Positions 27,157-35,414 of a stretch of 64,000 nt of DNA are shown in pieces. The stretch lies in contig NZ_LIQG01000020.1 in assembly GCF_001418015.1 (NCBI RefSeq), positions 1 to 64,000 on the forward strand. The letters run 5' to 3'. The first letter of the stretch is position 1, and each line of letters begins with the position of its first letter. Under the pieces are notes generated by a model. That model searched no databases, had not been told where the DNA came from, and worked only from the letters and a program-made list of their open reading frames with translations. The position numbers were made by a program, and so were the translations under genes. The DNA is from Lacinutrix mariniflava (GTDB taxonomy: Bacteria > Bacteroidota > Bacteroidia > Flavobacteriales > Flavobacteriaceae).

Positions 27157-27287
27157 GTTGCCTAACACCGTATAAAAATAATTGCGGCTTAGTGATTAGT
27201 CAAAGGTCGTTGCGTGTTTGTAACGTCTGATTTTCCTTCGGAAAATCCTCGCAGACAAACCCGCAACTATCCTTATACATAAACGTT
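27157..27287 (+). repeat. attC site of cassette C8
   Basis: R'' GTTGCCTAAC is the exact 10-base complement of the start GTTAGGCAAC. Second subtype, with GATTTTCCTTCGGAAAATC hairpin. GTT at 27285 opens C9. Confidence 0.78.
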
Positions 27288-27308
27288 ACCAAACATTTGA
27301 CCAAACCA

Positions 27309-27761
27309 ATGAAAAAAGGAGTTTTAATAACAATAATTGGAATTGTAATTATCGGAATTTCCTATTTTGGAATTGAAATGTTTGACTTTGCAAAAGGAGT
27401 AAATGAAGGCGCAAAAAAAATAAAAATTGAACTTGAGCGAAAACCGATTACAAAACTTACGGAATTAAAAAATGGACGTTGGATAAATACAATTGATTCA
27501 CTTGCTGGAATTGAAATTAAAAACGGAAAATGGATTATGTTTTACAAAGGAATGGAAACTGACTCTTCCGATCTTTACGATTTCAAAATACGAAAAGAAT
27601 ACAAAAAGGAATTAGGCACTGAACATAAACCTTTTGAATATCTAACTATAACAAATGATTCTGATACTTTAGAATATTCTATACTTGAATACAGTAATGA
27701 ATTATTAAGTTTGAGTTATATTCCGAGAGGAAACACTCTGAATTATAAACCTGAAAAATAA
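27309..27761 (+). CDS. Small single-TM protein (C9, copy A)
   Basis: 150 aa from ATG 27309 (a TTG 12 bases earlier is in frame). Residues 4-24 are a membrane helix (V-L-I-T-I-I-G-I-V-I-I-G-I-S). The outside domain has K-N-G-R-W-I-N-T-I-D-S-L-A-G-I-E-I and Y-K-G-M-E-T-D-S-S, suggestive of a small beta fold. Family unknown. The same 608-base cassette recurs as C25 (42024), with an identical protein. Confidence 0.62.
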   Translation: MKKGVLITIIGIVIIGISYFGIEMFDFAKGVNEGAKKIKIELERKPITKLTELKNGRWINTIDSLAGIEIKNGKWIMFYKGMETDSSDLYDFKIRKEYKKELGTEHKPFEYLTITNDSDTLEYSILEYSNELLSLSYIPRGNTLNYKPEK

Positions 27762-27765
27762 AAAC

Positions 27766-27895
27766 GTTTGGTAACACCGTATATAATTAATGGCTGGTTC
27801 TAGCTTGCTTACGAAAATCTTTGCAGATTTTCTATTCGGTTTTTATTTGCTAAATTAGGTGCTTAAACACGCCACTAATCATATACAAACACGTT
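27766..27895 (+). repeat. attC site of cassette C9
   Basis: R'' GTTTGGTAAC is the exact complement of the start GTTACCAAAC. First subtype, with inner hairpin AAAATCTTTGCAGATTTT. Same as the attC of C25. Confidence 0.78.
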
Positions 27896-27907
27896 AGCAA
27901 ACATTTA

Positions 27908-28525
27908 ATGAACAACCTCAAAATCATATACATACCATTATTTTTTTGCCTAATCTCATGTAAAAAGTCAACGGACTTAAAAACTGAAAAAGTCATTCTG
28001 AATAAAACAGAAATTGACACTTCTAAACGTTACCAAAGAATTAATATTCCTTATTATGACAATGGCGAATTAGTTGGAGAAAACGAAGCATATGTTTCTA
28101 AAAAGCTAGATACCTTTTGGAATACTTGGCTTTTTTACAAAAAAGGAGTGATAGATAGTTCTAAAAGTAAATTTTTTGATTTCAATATTACTGGAAATAA
28201 AAAAGACTCAATTCTTAAAGGGAAAATCAGTATTTACTCGCCTGCTGATAGTATTCCTAAATCAAAAATTAGCTCAAGAGAAATAACATTAGTTTTTCTA
28301 CAAAAAGAAAACGATTCTGTAATTGTTAAAGAAATTAAATCAGAAAAAAGCACGTTTGAATTTGACTATAAAAATTTTGAAAACTATGGATTTGAAGGTT
28401 TTGTAATGGACTTACGTTTTATTAAAATAGATTCAACTTCTGAAAAATTACTTCTGAATAGAAACTATTTTGCGTTGGACACAAAACTTTCAACTAACAA
28501 CGTTTATGTAGAATTATTAGAATAA
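27908..28525 (+). CDS. Lipoprotein (C10, copy A)
   Basis: 205 aa. Lipobox L-I-S-C at about residues 15-18, followed by K-K-S-T-D. The mature part is Lys/Ser/Asp-rich with N-I-P-Y-Y-D-N-G-E-L-V-G-E-N and, near the end, G-F-V-M-D-L-R-F-I. Unknown function. The start ATG is only 15 bases into the cassette, leaving no room for a promoter, so expression must come from upstream or from attC. Same protein at 53436-54053. Confidence 0.62.
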   Translation: MNNLKIIYIPLFFCLISCKKSTDLKTEKVILNKTEIDTSKRYQRINIPYYDNGELVGENEAYVSKKLDTFWNTWLFYKKGVIDSSKSKFFDFNITGNKKDSILKGKISIYSPADSIPKSKISSREITLVFLQKENDSVIVKEIKSEKSTFEFDYKNFENYGFEGFVMDLRFIKIDSTSEKLLLNRNYFALDTKLSTNNVYVELLE

Positions 28526-28531
28526 AAACGA

Positions 28532-28660
28532 TTTGCTAACACCGTATATAATTTATTGCTAGTTCTAGCCTGCTTACGAAAACCCTCGCGGATTTTCTAT
28601 TCGGTTTTTATTTGCTAAATTACGTACTTAACCACGCAACAAACCATATACAAACACGTT
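28532..28660 (+). repeat. attC site of cassette C10
   Basis: R'' TTTGCTAAC complements GTTAGCAAA. First subtype with TACGTACTTAACCACGCAAC right arm. GTT at 28658 opens C11. Confidence 0.78.
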
Positions 28661-28670
28661 GGCAACAATA

Positions 28671-29255
28671 ATGAAAAATCCGAACTTCGAAAATATAAAT
28701 CTGTTTGAATTTCTAAAATCGGAATTCAAAACACGTAAAAAAAGAAAAAGAATTTTCGGAACAATCTGCTCATTTTTTCAACTGTTCGTTTTTGGAACAT
28801 TTAATTATCAAACAAAAAAATCGTGGAATGAAATTCACAAATCGATAGAGAATAAACTATTGAATTTCTATCCTGAACTGAATTGTAAGTTCAATGGAAA
28901 AAGACCAACTTTTATCGAATTATTAAAAAATTACGGAACTGAACGAATTGAATTCAAATTTAATAAAGCGCACGTAGCTGTTACGAACGATTCTCTTTAC
29001 GTTTTCCCATTCGATTCGGCTGAATTGAAAGACCAAGGAGCTTATTATGATATGCTTGAGGAACCATTTCGGATAGTTTATAATACAACAGAGAAAAATG
29101 ATAAATATTCCGTAATAAGTACTATTTCTGAATTTATATCAATGAAATCTGAAAACGGAAAAACGAATATTGAATTTAAAACAACGGAATTGAATGCTAG
29201 AACGGAATTAATATTTGACCAAGAAATTACAGTTGCCAACACCGTATATAATTAA
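28671..29255 (+). CDS. Basic protein with hydrophobic segment (C11, copy A)
   Basis: 194 aa from ATG 28671 (a frame opening at 28659 includes the core site and is unlikely). After a basic stretch (K-T-R-K-K-R-K-R-I) comes a hydrophobic segment F-G-T-I-C-S-F-F-Q-L-F-V-F-G-T-F that may enter the membrane. The rest is soluble with A-Y-Y-D-M-L-E-E-P-F-R-I-V-Y. No family recognised. The coding sequence runs through R'' into the palindrome, so the last residues (V-A-N-T-V-Y-N) and the stop are attC-encoded. Same protein at 62011-62595. Confidence 0.6.
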   Translation: MKNPNFENINLFEFLKSEFKTRKKRKRIFGTICSFFQLFVFGTFNYQTKKSWNEIHKSIENKLLNFYPELNCKFNGKRPTFIELLKNYGTERIEFKFNKAHVAVTNDSLYVFPFDSAELKDQGAYYDMLEEPFRIVYNTTEKNDKYSVISTISEFISMKSENGKTNIEFKTTELNARTELIFDQEITVANTVYN

Positions 29256-29360
29256 TGGCTAGTTTTAGCTTGCTTACGAAAATCTTTGCAGATTTTCTAT
29301 TCAGTTTTTATTTGCTAAATTAGGTGCTGAAACACGCCACTAATCATATACAAACACGTT
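29232..29360 (+). repeat. attC site of cassette C11
   Basis: R'' GTTGCCAAC complements GTTGGCAAC. The site overlaps the last eight codons of the C11 gene. GTT at 29358 opens C12. Confidence 0.78.
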
Positions 29361-29379
29361 GTATGCAATTTGACAACCA

Positions 29380-29781
29380 ATGAACAAAGGATTAAAATAT
29401 GGACTTCTGATTTTCGGAATTGTAATAATTACAGTTGTCGGATTTATTGGATTTGGACTTTACTCAATGGAAATTGAAGACCATTATGGCGACCTAAAAG
29501 AATTATATTATGATTCAAAAAGTGGAGATATAATACTGAATAAATCTACTTCTGAATTTGGAATAATCGAAAAAAACTGGAAACGTTTAAATATCCGAAC
29601 TCATAAAAAAGATTCTACGGATTTATATAATTGGGTTTATCAAAACGGAATTGAAACCAAGGCGGAAATTTACAGACCGATAATTGAAACGGAAAACATA
29701 AATAGTTTGAATTATTCAGAGGTTGTTGACAAAATAAATGCTTCTGAAATGACTTTTATAAATGGAAATAAAAAAGAATAA
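29380..29781 (+). CDS. Small single-TM protein (C12)
   Basis: 133 aa. An N-terminal hydrophobic helix (L-L-I-F-G-I-V-I-I-T-V-V-G-F-I-G-F-G) is followed by an acidic domain with Y-Y-D-S-K-S-G-D-I-I-L and D-L-Y-N-W-V-Y-Q-N-G-I-E-T. The architecture is as in C8 and C9, but the sequence is not obviously homologous. Unknown function. Confidence 0.6.
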   Translation: MNKGLKYGLLIFGIVIITVVGFIGFGLYSMEIEDHYGDLKELYYDSKSGDIILNKSTSEFGIIEKNWKRLNIRTHKKDSTDLYNWVYQNGIETKAEIYRPIIETENINSLNYSEVVDKINASEMTFINGNKKE

Positions 29782-29785
29782 AAAC

Positions 29786-29916
29786 TGCATACAACACCGT
29801 ATAAAAATAATTGCGGCTTAGTGCTTAATCAAAGGTCGTTGCGTGTTTGTAACGTCTGATTTTCCTTCGGAAAATCCTCGCATACAAACCCGCAACTATT
29901 CTTATACATAAACGTT
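29786..29916 (+). repeat. attC site of cassette C12
   Basis: R'' TGCATACAAC complements GTTGTATGCA. Second subtype, with GATTTTCCTTCGGAAAATC hairpin. Confidence 0.77.
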
Positions 29917-29926
29917 GTACACAATT

Positions 29927-30376
29927 ATGAAAAAATATTACGGAATAATTATGTTAATAATATTTATGGCTTGCAAAGAATCAACATATCCTTCTGGAAA
30001 AGAAGAGGTAGTTACAAAAGACGAAATTGCAAGACTTACTAATATAATTGAAAAACGCGGAGACATTTCTGTTTATGAATACACAAAATTAAATTTGGAA
30101 AGACTATATCAGTTTAAAGAATTACTACCCATATCTAAACTGATGTCTGACAAACATAATTATGAACAAGCAACCTATGATGTTTTTCAGACTTATAAGA
30201 ATCTGAATGGTTTTGAATTATCCGAATTAACAAGAAGCGAACAACAAATTGCACTGAAATATTTATTAAACGCATATGATAACGGAAACCAAGATGCAAA
30301 AAACGATTTAGAAAAGTATTCAAAAAAAGACTTGTTTGTTATTAAAGAGAATAATAAATTTAAACTGAGAAAGTAA
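29927..30376 (+). CDS. Lipoprotein (C13)
   Basis: 149 aa from ATG 29927. Lipobox F-M-A-C at residues 13-16. The mature protein is helical and charged, with I-A-R-L-T-N-I-I-E-K-R and a tail A-L-K-Y-L-L-N-A-Y-D-N-G-N-Q-D-A-K, loosely like a Sel1/TPR-type helical pair. Function unknown. The start lies 13 bases inside the cassette. Confidence 0.6.
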   Translation: MKKYYGIIMLIIFMACKESTYPSGKEEVVTKDEIARLTNIIEKRGDISVYEYTKLNLERLYQFKELLPISKLMSDKHNYEQATYDVFQTYKNLNGFELSELTRSEQQIALKYLLNAYDNGNQDAKNDLEKYSKKDLFVIKENNKFKLRK

Positions 30377-30377
30377 C

Positions 30378-30508
30378 TGTGTACAACACCGTATAAAAAT
30401 AATTGCGGTTTAGTGCTTAATCAAAGGTCGTTGCGTGTTTGTAACGTCTGATTTTCCTTCGGAAAATCCTCGCATACAAACCCGCAACTAGTCTTATACA
30501 TAAACGTT
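30378..30508 (+). repeat. attC site of cassette C13
   Basis: R'' TGTGTACAAC complements GTTGTACACA exactly. Second subtype. GTT at 30506 opens C14. Confidence 0.77.
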
Positions 30509-30819
30509 ATCTATAAGTTACTCACCAACAAAAATTATTGGAAAATCTATAAGTCTGAACTTCCAACAAGGGAATAATTACTCAGATGAATAATGTAATC
30601 TGAAAAACGTTACGGATTGGATTCTGTTTGATTTTATAAACTAAGATTGAAAAGCTTGCCTTTATCGTTACGACTGAATTACACGCAGAAAAACCAATCT
30701 GAGCTAATCTGACAGTAGAAATGTATCATTCCGCTTAAACCGTTGCTAAAACCAGAATTCCTAAATTATATTTATATAAAAATTTAAACATCTGAACTCT
30801 GGCTAACTATGAAAAGACC
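30506..30819. other. Gene-less cassette body C14, diverged copy of C1
   Basis: It aligns end to end with C1 but lacks 38 bases between direct repeats and carries scattered substitutions. No reading frame. Unlike the other duplicate pairs in the array this copy is not identical, so it is an older duplication or a separate acquisition. Confidence 0.62.
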
Positions 30820-30949
30820 TATAGATAACAACGTATATAATTAATGGCTAGTTTTAGCTTGCTTACGAAAATCTTTGCAGATTTTCTATTCCGTTTTTAT
30901 TTACTAAATTAGGTGCTGAAACACGCCACTAATCATATACAAACACGTT
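30820..30949 (+). repeat. attC site of cassette C14
   Basis: R'' TATAGATAAC complements GTTATCTATA. The palindrome appears the same as that of C1. GTT at 30947 opens C15. Confidence 0.75.
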
Positions 30950-30986
30950 GTGCGTCATTAAATAAAAATCGTAACTAAAAACAAAA

Positions 30987-31781
30987 TTGAGTAAACAAAT
31001 TATAGAAATAGAATCTTTTAACCCTTATGAAACTCGATTTCCAAACAGGAAATTAGTAACTCGGGAAACTTTGATACTTATGAAGTATTTAAGAGAAGAA
31101 GGTTACGAAGTAAAAGTTTTGCCTGATAACGACCAACCGATTGAGATACTTTATAAAAAAGGACTTGCAGAATTTTTTGCTGACCCGATATTTATAGCTC
31201 TTATCGGAATTCCAATTGGAGTTATAACAGCTATAGTTTCAAATAAAATTCAGAAATTAATTGATAGTCTTGATAAAAAAGAAACAATCAATCCAGAACA
31301 TTTGATAATTCAAATTGATAATTCCACACACAATTATTTGGGTGAAAACTTTCCAAAGGAAAAGACAAAAAGGATTAAAAAGAAAAGAAAAGAATTTAAA
31401 GACGGTTTTGAACGGTGTTTTGAAATCAAATCACCAAAGTCTAAATTTCCTACGCCTATGTTTTTAGAACATAAACCAAAGATAATTGGATGGTGCTCTC
31501 TTTACACAGATGATGATGGCTTAAAAGCTGAAGGAATGATTATTGACAAAGTAGTTAAAAGAAGAATTAAGCAAAACAGACTGAATGGAATGAGCGTAAC
31601 TGGAATTGCGACAAAAACAGAATGTTCGATTTGTAAAAAAAGCTATACGGAATGTAATCACGTAGCGGGAAATGAATATGATAATAAAGGTTGTTATAAT
31701 TCAATTATTAAAACAGATTATGTCGAAACAAGTATAGTAAAAGAACCTATTAATTCCGAATGTTTAGTAAATTTGAGATAA
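30987..31781 (+). CDS. Membrane-anchored protein with C-terminal Cys/His cluster (C15)
   Basis: 264 aa from a TTG start. A middle hydrophobic segment (F-I-A-L-I-G-I-P-I-G-V-I-T-A-I-V) would anchor it. The C-terminal half has G-W-C-S-L-Y-T-D-D-D-G and a cluster C-S-I-C-K-K-S-Y-T-E-C-N-H with a later Cys, which could bind zinc. This C-x2-C-x6-C-x-H pattern recalls a module near prohead-protease-like folds, but I cannot assign one. The only gene in its cassette. Confidence 0.55.
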   Translation: MSKQIIEIESFNPYETRFPNRKLVTRETLILMKYLREEGYEVKVLPDNDQPIEILYKKGLAEFFADPIFIALIGIPIGVITAIVSNKIQKLIDSLDKKETINPEHLIIQIDNSTHNYLGENFPKEKTKRIKKKRKEFKDGFERCFEIKSPKSKFPTPMFLEHKPKIIGWCSLYTDDDGLKAEGMIIDKVVKRRIKQNRLNGMSVTGIATKTECSICKKSYTECNHVAGNEYDNKGCYNSIIKTDYVETSIVKEPINSECLVNLR

Positions 31782-31785
31782 TAAC

Positions 31786-31984
31786 GACGCACAACAACGT
31801 ATATAAAAAATAGCGCGAATCGTTGCTAACACGAATGTTCGGGCATTTTTAGGAAGTCGCCAAATTTTTAAATTTGACAAATTCCCAAAAATAAAATAAT
31901 TAGTAAAATTTAAAAATTCGGCTTGTGTTTCATCCGAAAAGTTATCGCTTATTTTCAGCGCTACTTTTCATATACAAGACCGTT
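31786..31984 (+). repeat. attC site of cassette C15, long subtype
   Basis: R'' GACGCACAAC is the exact complement of GTTGTGCGTC. The palindrome is about 200 bases, longer than the usual 130, with inner arms AAATTTTTAAATTTG and an ATCCGAAAAGTTATCGC segment shared with the attC of C39. Confidence 0.72.
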
Positions 31985-32007
31985 AGCAGTAATACAAAGA
32001 AAAACCT

Positions 32008-32433
32008 ATGAAATATAAATTTCCGAAAGTCAAACTAAATAGTGATGGTAATTTTGGACCAACTAAAAATAAGAATTTTTATCATCCCGTATTTTACCAC
32101 AACAAAACAGCAAAGAATAATTCTGACAAAACAAAATGGGTTTTGAAACAGAATGAACAATTTGAGGTTTTCAGACTATCTGACGAAGGAAAATGGGAAT
32201 GTAAAGAAAATAGTGGATTATTCGGAATTTTAGAAAATGGAGATATTATTCTTGGAAATGGAGAAGAAAGAATATCATTTTTCCCGAACCCTGCAAATAC
32301 CGATGACCCTTGGCACGGATTCCCAGTTCATAGTGGAGAATTTGAACCAAGTAATAAAACTGTTGATAAATGGTTAAAGGATAAAGTTATTGATAACAGG
32401 ATGCATATTAAAATTTTAAAAGGAGCAATATGA
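32008..32433 (+). CDS. Unknown soluble protein, first gene of two-gene cassette C16
   Basis: 141 aa, no signal peptide or membrane helix. Features: an N-terminal K-Y-K-F-P-K-V-K-L-N, a central W-V-L-K-Q-N-E-Q-F-E-V-F-R-L-S and a D-D-P-W-H-G-F-P-V-H-S-G-E-F-E-P motif near residues 108-123 that looks like a conserved core. Overlaps the next gene by 4 bases (ATGA), so the two products are probably made together and may act as a pair. Family not recognised. Confidence 0.6.
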   Translation: MKYKFPKVKLNSDGNFGPTKNKNFYHPVFYHNKTAKNNSDKTKWVLKQNEQFEVFRLSDEGKWECKENSGLFGILENGDIILGNGEERISFFPNPANTDDPWHGFPVHSGEFEPSNKTVDKWLKDKVIDNRMHIKILKGAI

Positions 32434-33671
32434 AAACTCTCAAGTTCACATTAGAAGTAAATGCTATCGAAAGCTACATTTATAGTGGTCATTTATTTCT
32501 TGTTCTTTTAAATGGAAGAATTGCTTATGCGCCTTTATCTCGCATTATATACAAACTTATAAATGAATATCCTGATTATGAAAATCTGATTAGAGTGTCA
32601 TTTCAACGTAACGATTATCTCAATAATAGACAAGCTGAAGTCTTTTTTGGTATTGGAGAAATGAAAAAAAGTTTTATTCAATTGTGGGAAAAAGCTTCTG
32701 AAGAAATGGAATTCAAAATAATTCTTAATGAAGATGATTATACAGTAATTGATGAAGTACCAACAATGCCAGTTCTTGACCTTAAAATGTATGCAATGCG
32801 TTTATATATTGGTAGTAAAGAAGGTTTATATGAGATTAATTTAAATTCGGATGACAGATATAATTTAGAACCTACCAAACCTCAAAAACGTTTCGACGGT
32901 AAAGTAACTTGTTTAAATGCTAAATCGGGAGAAATAATTATTTCTTCAAATAGTAATGGGTTATTTCACGGAACTTTTTTAAACAGCTCAAACAGTCTTA
33001 AAGTTATTGAAAAACCCGTTTCTAAAAAATCAATTAGAACTGGTTGGTCTGGATACGACGTTATAAACTATGATAAACAAAATGATTTTGATTATTTTGT
33101 AAATGAAACGCAGAAAATTGAAAATAAATTAACTTATTCAAAATTTGATGAAAATAGTGAAAGAAGAAGAATAACAGATTTTGGTTCTTCTAAATATGAC
33201 CTCTCAACGTTATTGACTAATTCGAGAATAGAAAAAGAACAAATCAATTACTGCTTTAATAGTTCAACATCTGGATTCTTTTTTATGAAAGATGGGAGTT
33301 TTGTAAATATTAATTTAACAAAACCAAAAGACAAACAATTGTACTTTGTATCAAATAATAAAAACTTACCAACCTTAAAGAATGGAAGTGCTAATTTTTT
33401 AACACCATTATCTACATCAATAGTTCCAGAAGGTTGCGTAGTTGAATATTTTGATAAGGTAGTGCTTTATCAAAACTCAAAAGCTAAAATAATTGAAACA
33501 AGCCCTTCAATTAATGTAAGAACATATCCTTCATCAAAAAGATATAGAAATTTAATTTCAGTTACTAAAGAGAAAGAAATCACAATTCATTCTATATTTC
33601 CTTTTAAAGAAGATAATTTTGCTCTGACAGTAGAAGACTTTGACAAAAAATCAGTTTTTGAATTTATGTAA
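32430..33671 (+). CDS. Unknown 413-aa protein, second gene of cassette C16
   Basis: 413 aa, soluble. Repeated strand patterns (L-Y-I-G-S-K-E-G-L-Y-E-I, I-I-I-S-S-N-S-N-G-L-F-H-G, F-F-F-M-K-D-G-S-F-V-N-I) suggest a beta-propeller-like fold in which each blade reads 'I-G-S-x-x-G-L-Y/F'. The N-terminal 90 residues are mixed alpha/beta. Translationally coupled to the preceding 141-aa gene. I cannot name a family. A paired effector/sensor or toxin/immunity role is only a guess. Confidence 0.58.
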   Translation: MKTLKFTLEVNAIESYIYSGHLFLVLLNGRIAYAPLSRIIYKLINEYPDYENLIRVSFQRNDYLNNRQAEVFFGIGEMKKSFIQLWEKASEEMEFKIILNEDDYTVIDEVPTMPVLDLKMYAMRLYIGSKEGLYEINLNSDDRYNLEPTKPQKRFDGKVTCLNAKSGEIIISSNSNGLFHGTFLNSSNSLKVIEKPVSKKSIRTGWSGYDVINYDKQNDFDYFVNETQKIENKLTYSKFDENSERRRITDFGSSKYDLSTLLTNSRIEKEQINYCFNSSTSGFFFMKDGSFVNINLTKPKDKQLYFVSNNKNLPTLKNGSANFLTPLSTSIVPEGCVVEYFDKVVLYQNSKAKIIETSPSINVRTYPSSKRYRNLISVTKEKEITIHSIFPFKEDNFALTVEDFDKKSVFEFM

Positions 33672-33672
33672 A

Positions 33673-33809
33673 GTACTACTGCTAACACCGTATATAATTT
33701 ATTGCTAGCTTCTTGCCTACTTACGAAAGTCCTCTCGGACTTTCTTGGTCGGTAATTATTTACTAAATTAGTTGCTTGAAACACGCAACAAACCATATAC
33801 AACAACGTT
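33673..33809 (+). repeat. attC site of cassette C16
   Basis: R'' GTACTACTGCTAAC complements the C16 start GTTAGCAGTAATAC in 13 of 14 positions, among the longest R'/R'' pairings here. Inner hairpin GAAAGTCCTCTCGGACTTTC. Confidence 0.78.
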
Positions 33810-34047
33810 AGCAAAAACAGTGTCAATCCTCTATTTTCTCTGCTATTGTTTTGGTTTGGGCTTACCTAATTCCCTAACTTATAATTAACAAAATTTGCTT
33901 AGATAAATCGGAACTAAAAGTAAAACTGAAGTCACAAAGATTTTAATTAACTAAATAATAAACAGATTATCTGGTGCGTAAATCTATCTGCTCTTATTTA
34001 ACGTTGGAAATTTCTTTTAATTAAGTTCGCTACTAATTAGAGCTGCA
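33807..34047. other. Gene-less cassette body C17 (copy A)
   Basis: About 240 bases starting GTTAGCAAAAACAGTGTCAA with no reading frame of note on either strand. The same cassette occurs as C38 (55040). Once the inserted IS110 element is subtracted, both are 369 bases long. It may encode a small RNA, but I see no terminator. Confidence 0.6.
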
Positions 34048-34169
34048 TTTGCTAACAACGTATATAAAAAATTGCTAGATTAGTGCTTAATTAAAGGCTG
34101 TTGCTCTTTTGTTACTTCTGATTTTCCTTCGGAAAATCCGCCTGTACCAAAACGCAACTTTCCATATAC
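34048..34169 (+). repeat. attC site of C17, left part, split by IS110
   Basis: R'' TTTGCTAAC through CCATATAC. The remaining AAACACGTT lies at 35397-35405, beyond the inserted element. The intact version is the attC of C38 (55281-55411), which shows that the insertion falls between CATATAC and AAACACGTT. Confidence 0.8.
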
Positions 34170-34209
34170 GTATTCCAAGATCAATTCCTAATAAATATTC
34201 TGTTTTTTT

Positions 34210-35202
34210 TTAAGCTACATGTTGTTGAAGAACCACATAAGGTGTTCCTCTTTTTACAACTGCAAAAGCTCTTGCAATTAATTTGTTTCTAACATTGTTT
34301 ATCGCTAACATTTTATCCTTTCCTTCTGCTACTTTTCGTTTGTAATATTGTCTTAGTTCACTATCATGTTGGATTGCAGAAACACTAGCCATACTTAATA
34401 AACTTTTCATTTTTCTATCTCCTAAATAATGACACTGTTTTCGCTTATAGATACTAGTTCCAGAGCGATGCTCGAATGGTGCTGTGCCACAATAACTCGA
34501 AAATGCACGCCAACTAGCAAAGCGTGTAAAGTTTCCTGTGTGGTAAATTAATTGACTCGCAACCACTAATCCTACTCCTTTTAAGCTCGATAGTAATTCA
34601 TAATTCTTTTGCATAGAATCATCTTCAGAAATAATTTCTTTTATTCTATCCTCTACCGCTTTTACTTGCTTAGATAAATAGTCTATACTACGTTTTAAGC
34701 TTATGCATCCAGAGTCTGTAGTTGGACTAGATAAAAGCACTTTCATTTCTTTTAAAGTACCTTTAAGTCCTGCATTATTTCTAACCAATTGATCGCGCAA
34801 TGCTAACAAGCGCCCAAGCTCTAAATGAGACATGCTTTTTACAGTACTTGGCGCCAACTCTTCTCTATAGAGCCAAGCATAACGTGCTATTAAAGCCGCA
34901 TCCAACTTGTCTGTCTTTTCTTTTACAATTCCGGACGAACGTTTTATTTTTAACGGACTTTCTTCTACAAAAACTATAGATTCACTAGCTAAATAAAGAG
35001 CTAATTTTAAGGAGTAATAGCCTGTATTCTCAAAACAATAAAAAACATCACTATCTTTACTGTACTTCGAAACCCATTTTAAAAGACTTTTGTAGCCTAC
35101 TACATCATTAATAAACTCCTTGTGTACTTCGGCTTGATAACAAAAGGCATCTATTGTTTTTTTTGATACATCGATTCCTACGACTTCTTTGTAATTTTTC
35201 AT
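34210..35202 (-). CDS. IS110-family DEDD recombinase (transposase)
   Basis: 330 aa. The N-terminal RuvC-like DEDD domain has D11 (G-I-D-V-S-K-K), E58 (Y-C-F-E-N-T-G-Y-Y), D98 and D101 (K-T-D-K-L-D-A). The C-terminal Transposase_20 domain has L-K-G-V-G-L-V-V-A-S, then C-G-T-A-P-F-E-H-R-S-G-T-S, where S247 is the likely nucleophile. In this family the enzyme works with a bridge RNA made from its non-coding end that pairs with target and donor DNA. All catalytic residues are present, so the element is probably active. The same protein is encoded by all three copies. Confidence 0.93.
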   Translation of the reverse strand: MKNYKEVVGIDVSKKTIDAFCYQAEVHKEFINDVVGYKSLLKWVSKYSKDSDVFYCFENTGYYSLKLALYLASESIVFVEESPLKIKRSSGIVKEKTDKLDAALIARYAWLYREELAPSTVKSMSHLELGRLLALRDQLVRNNAGLKGTLKEMKVLLSSPTTDSGCISLKRSIDYLSKQVKAVEDRIKEIISEDDSMQKNYELLSSLKGVGLVVASQLIYHTGNFTRFASWRAFSSYCGTAPFEHRSGTSIYKRKQCHYLGDRKMKSLLSMASVSAIQHDSELRQYYKRKVAEGKDKMLAINNVRNKLIARAFAVVKRGTPYVVLQQHVA

Positions 35203-35396
35203 ATTTTTACAATTAGAGTGAATAAATTTGTTGCGTTAACTACTTCCTTTATCGGGAGATCTTCACTCCTGGTATTCCAAATGGTTCTTGGCAACTATAT
35301 AGAAAGAGAGGACTCGTACGTGTAAGGGAGCGTTATTCTAAAACACGTTATAGTTCTCCTCTTTTTCTATCTAAAGATATTTATTACAAACTAAAG
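35203..35396 (-). ncRNA. Bridge RNA candidate of IS110 copy 1
   Basis: Read on the minus strand, this non-coding end has two stem-loops. Loop 1 is closed by AGAAAAAGAGGA / TCCTCTCTTTCT (35357-35368 with 35301-35312). It holds AACGTGTTTT (complement of 35341-35350 and its neighbour), matching the attC target half AACGTGTTT, and CACGTAC (35316-35322), which can pair with GTATATG, the other target half, with one mismatch and one wobble. Loop 2 holds TTGGAATACC (complement of 35271-35280), equal to the element's own right-end/left-end junction, and TAAAG (35247-35251), which complements CTTTA at the left end. This is the four-guide layout of IS621-type bridge RNA. Confidence 0.65.
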
Positions 35397-35414
35397 AAAC
35401 ACGTTGTAAGCAAT

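Larger units (their letters stand above)
34170..35396 (-). mobile_element. IS110-family insertion sequence, copy 1
   Basis: 1,227 bases from GTATTCCAAGATC to ACTAAAG, inserted in an attC right arm. No terminal inverted repeats and no obvious target duplication, as usual for IS110. It holds one transposase gene (34210-35202), 40 bases after the stop, and 194 non-coding bases before the start. The long upstream end is the IS110-group layout, not IS1111. Copies 2 and 3 (38752-39978, 51202-52428) have the same length, target and orientation. Confidence 0.9.
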
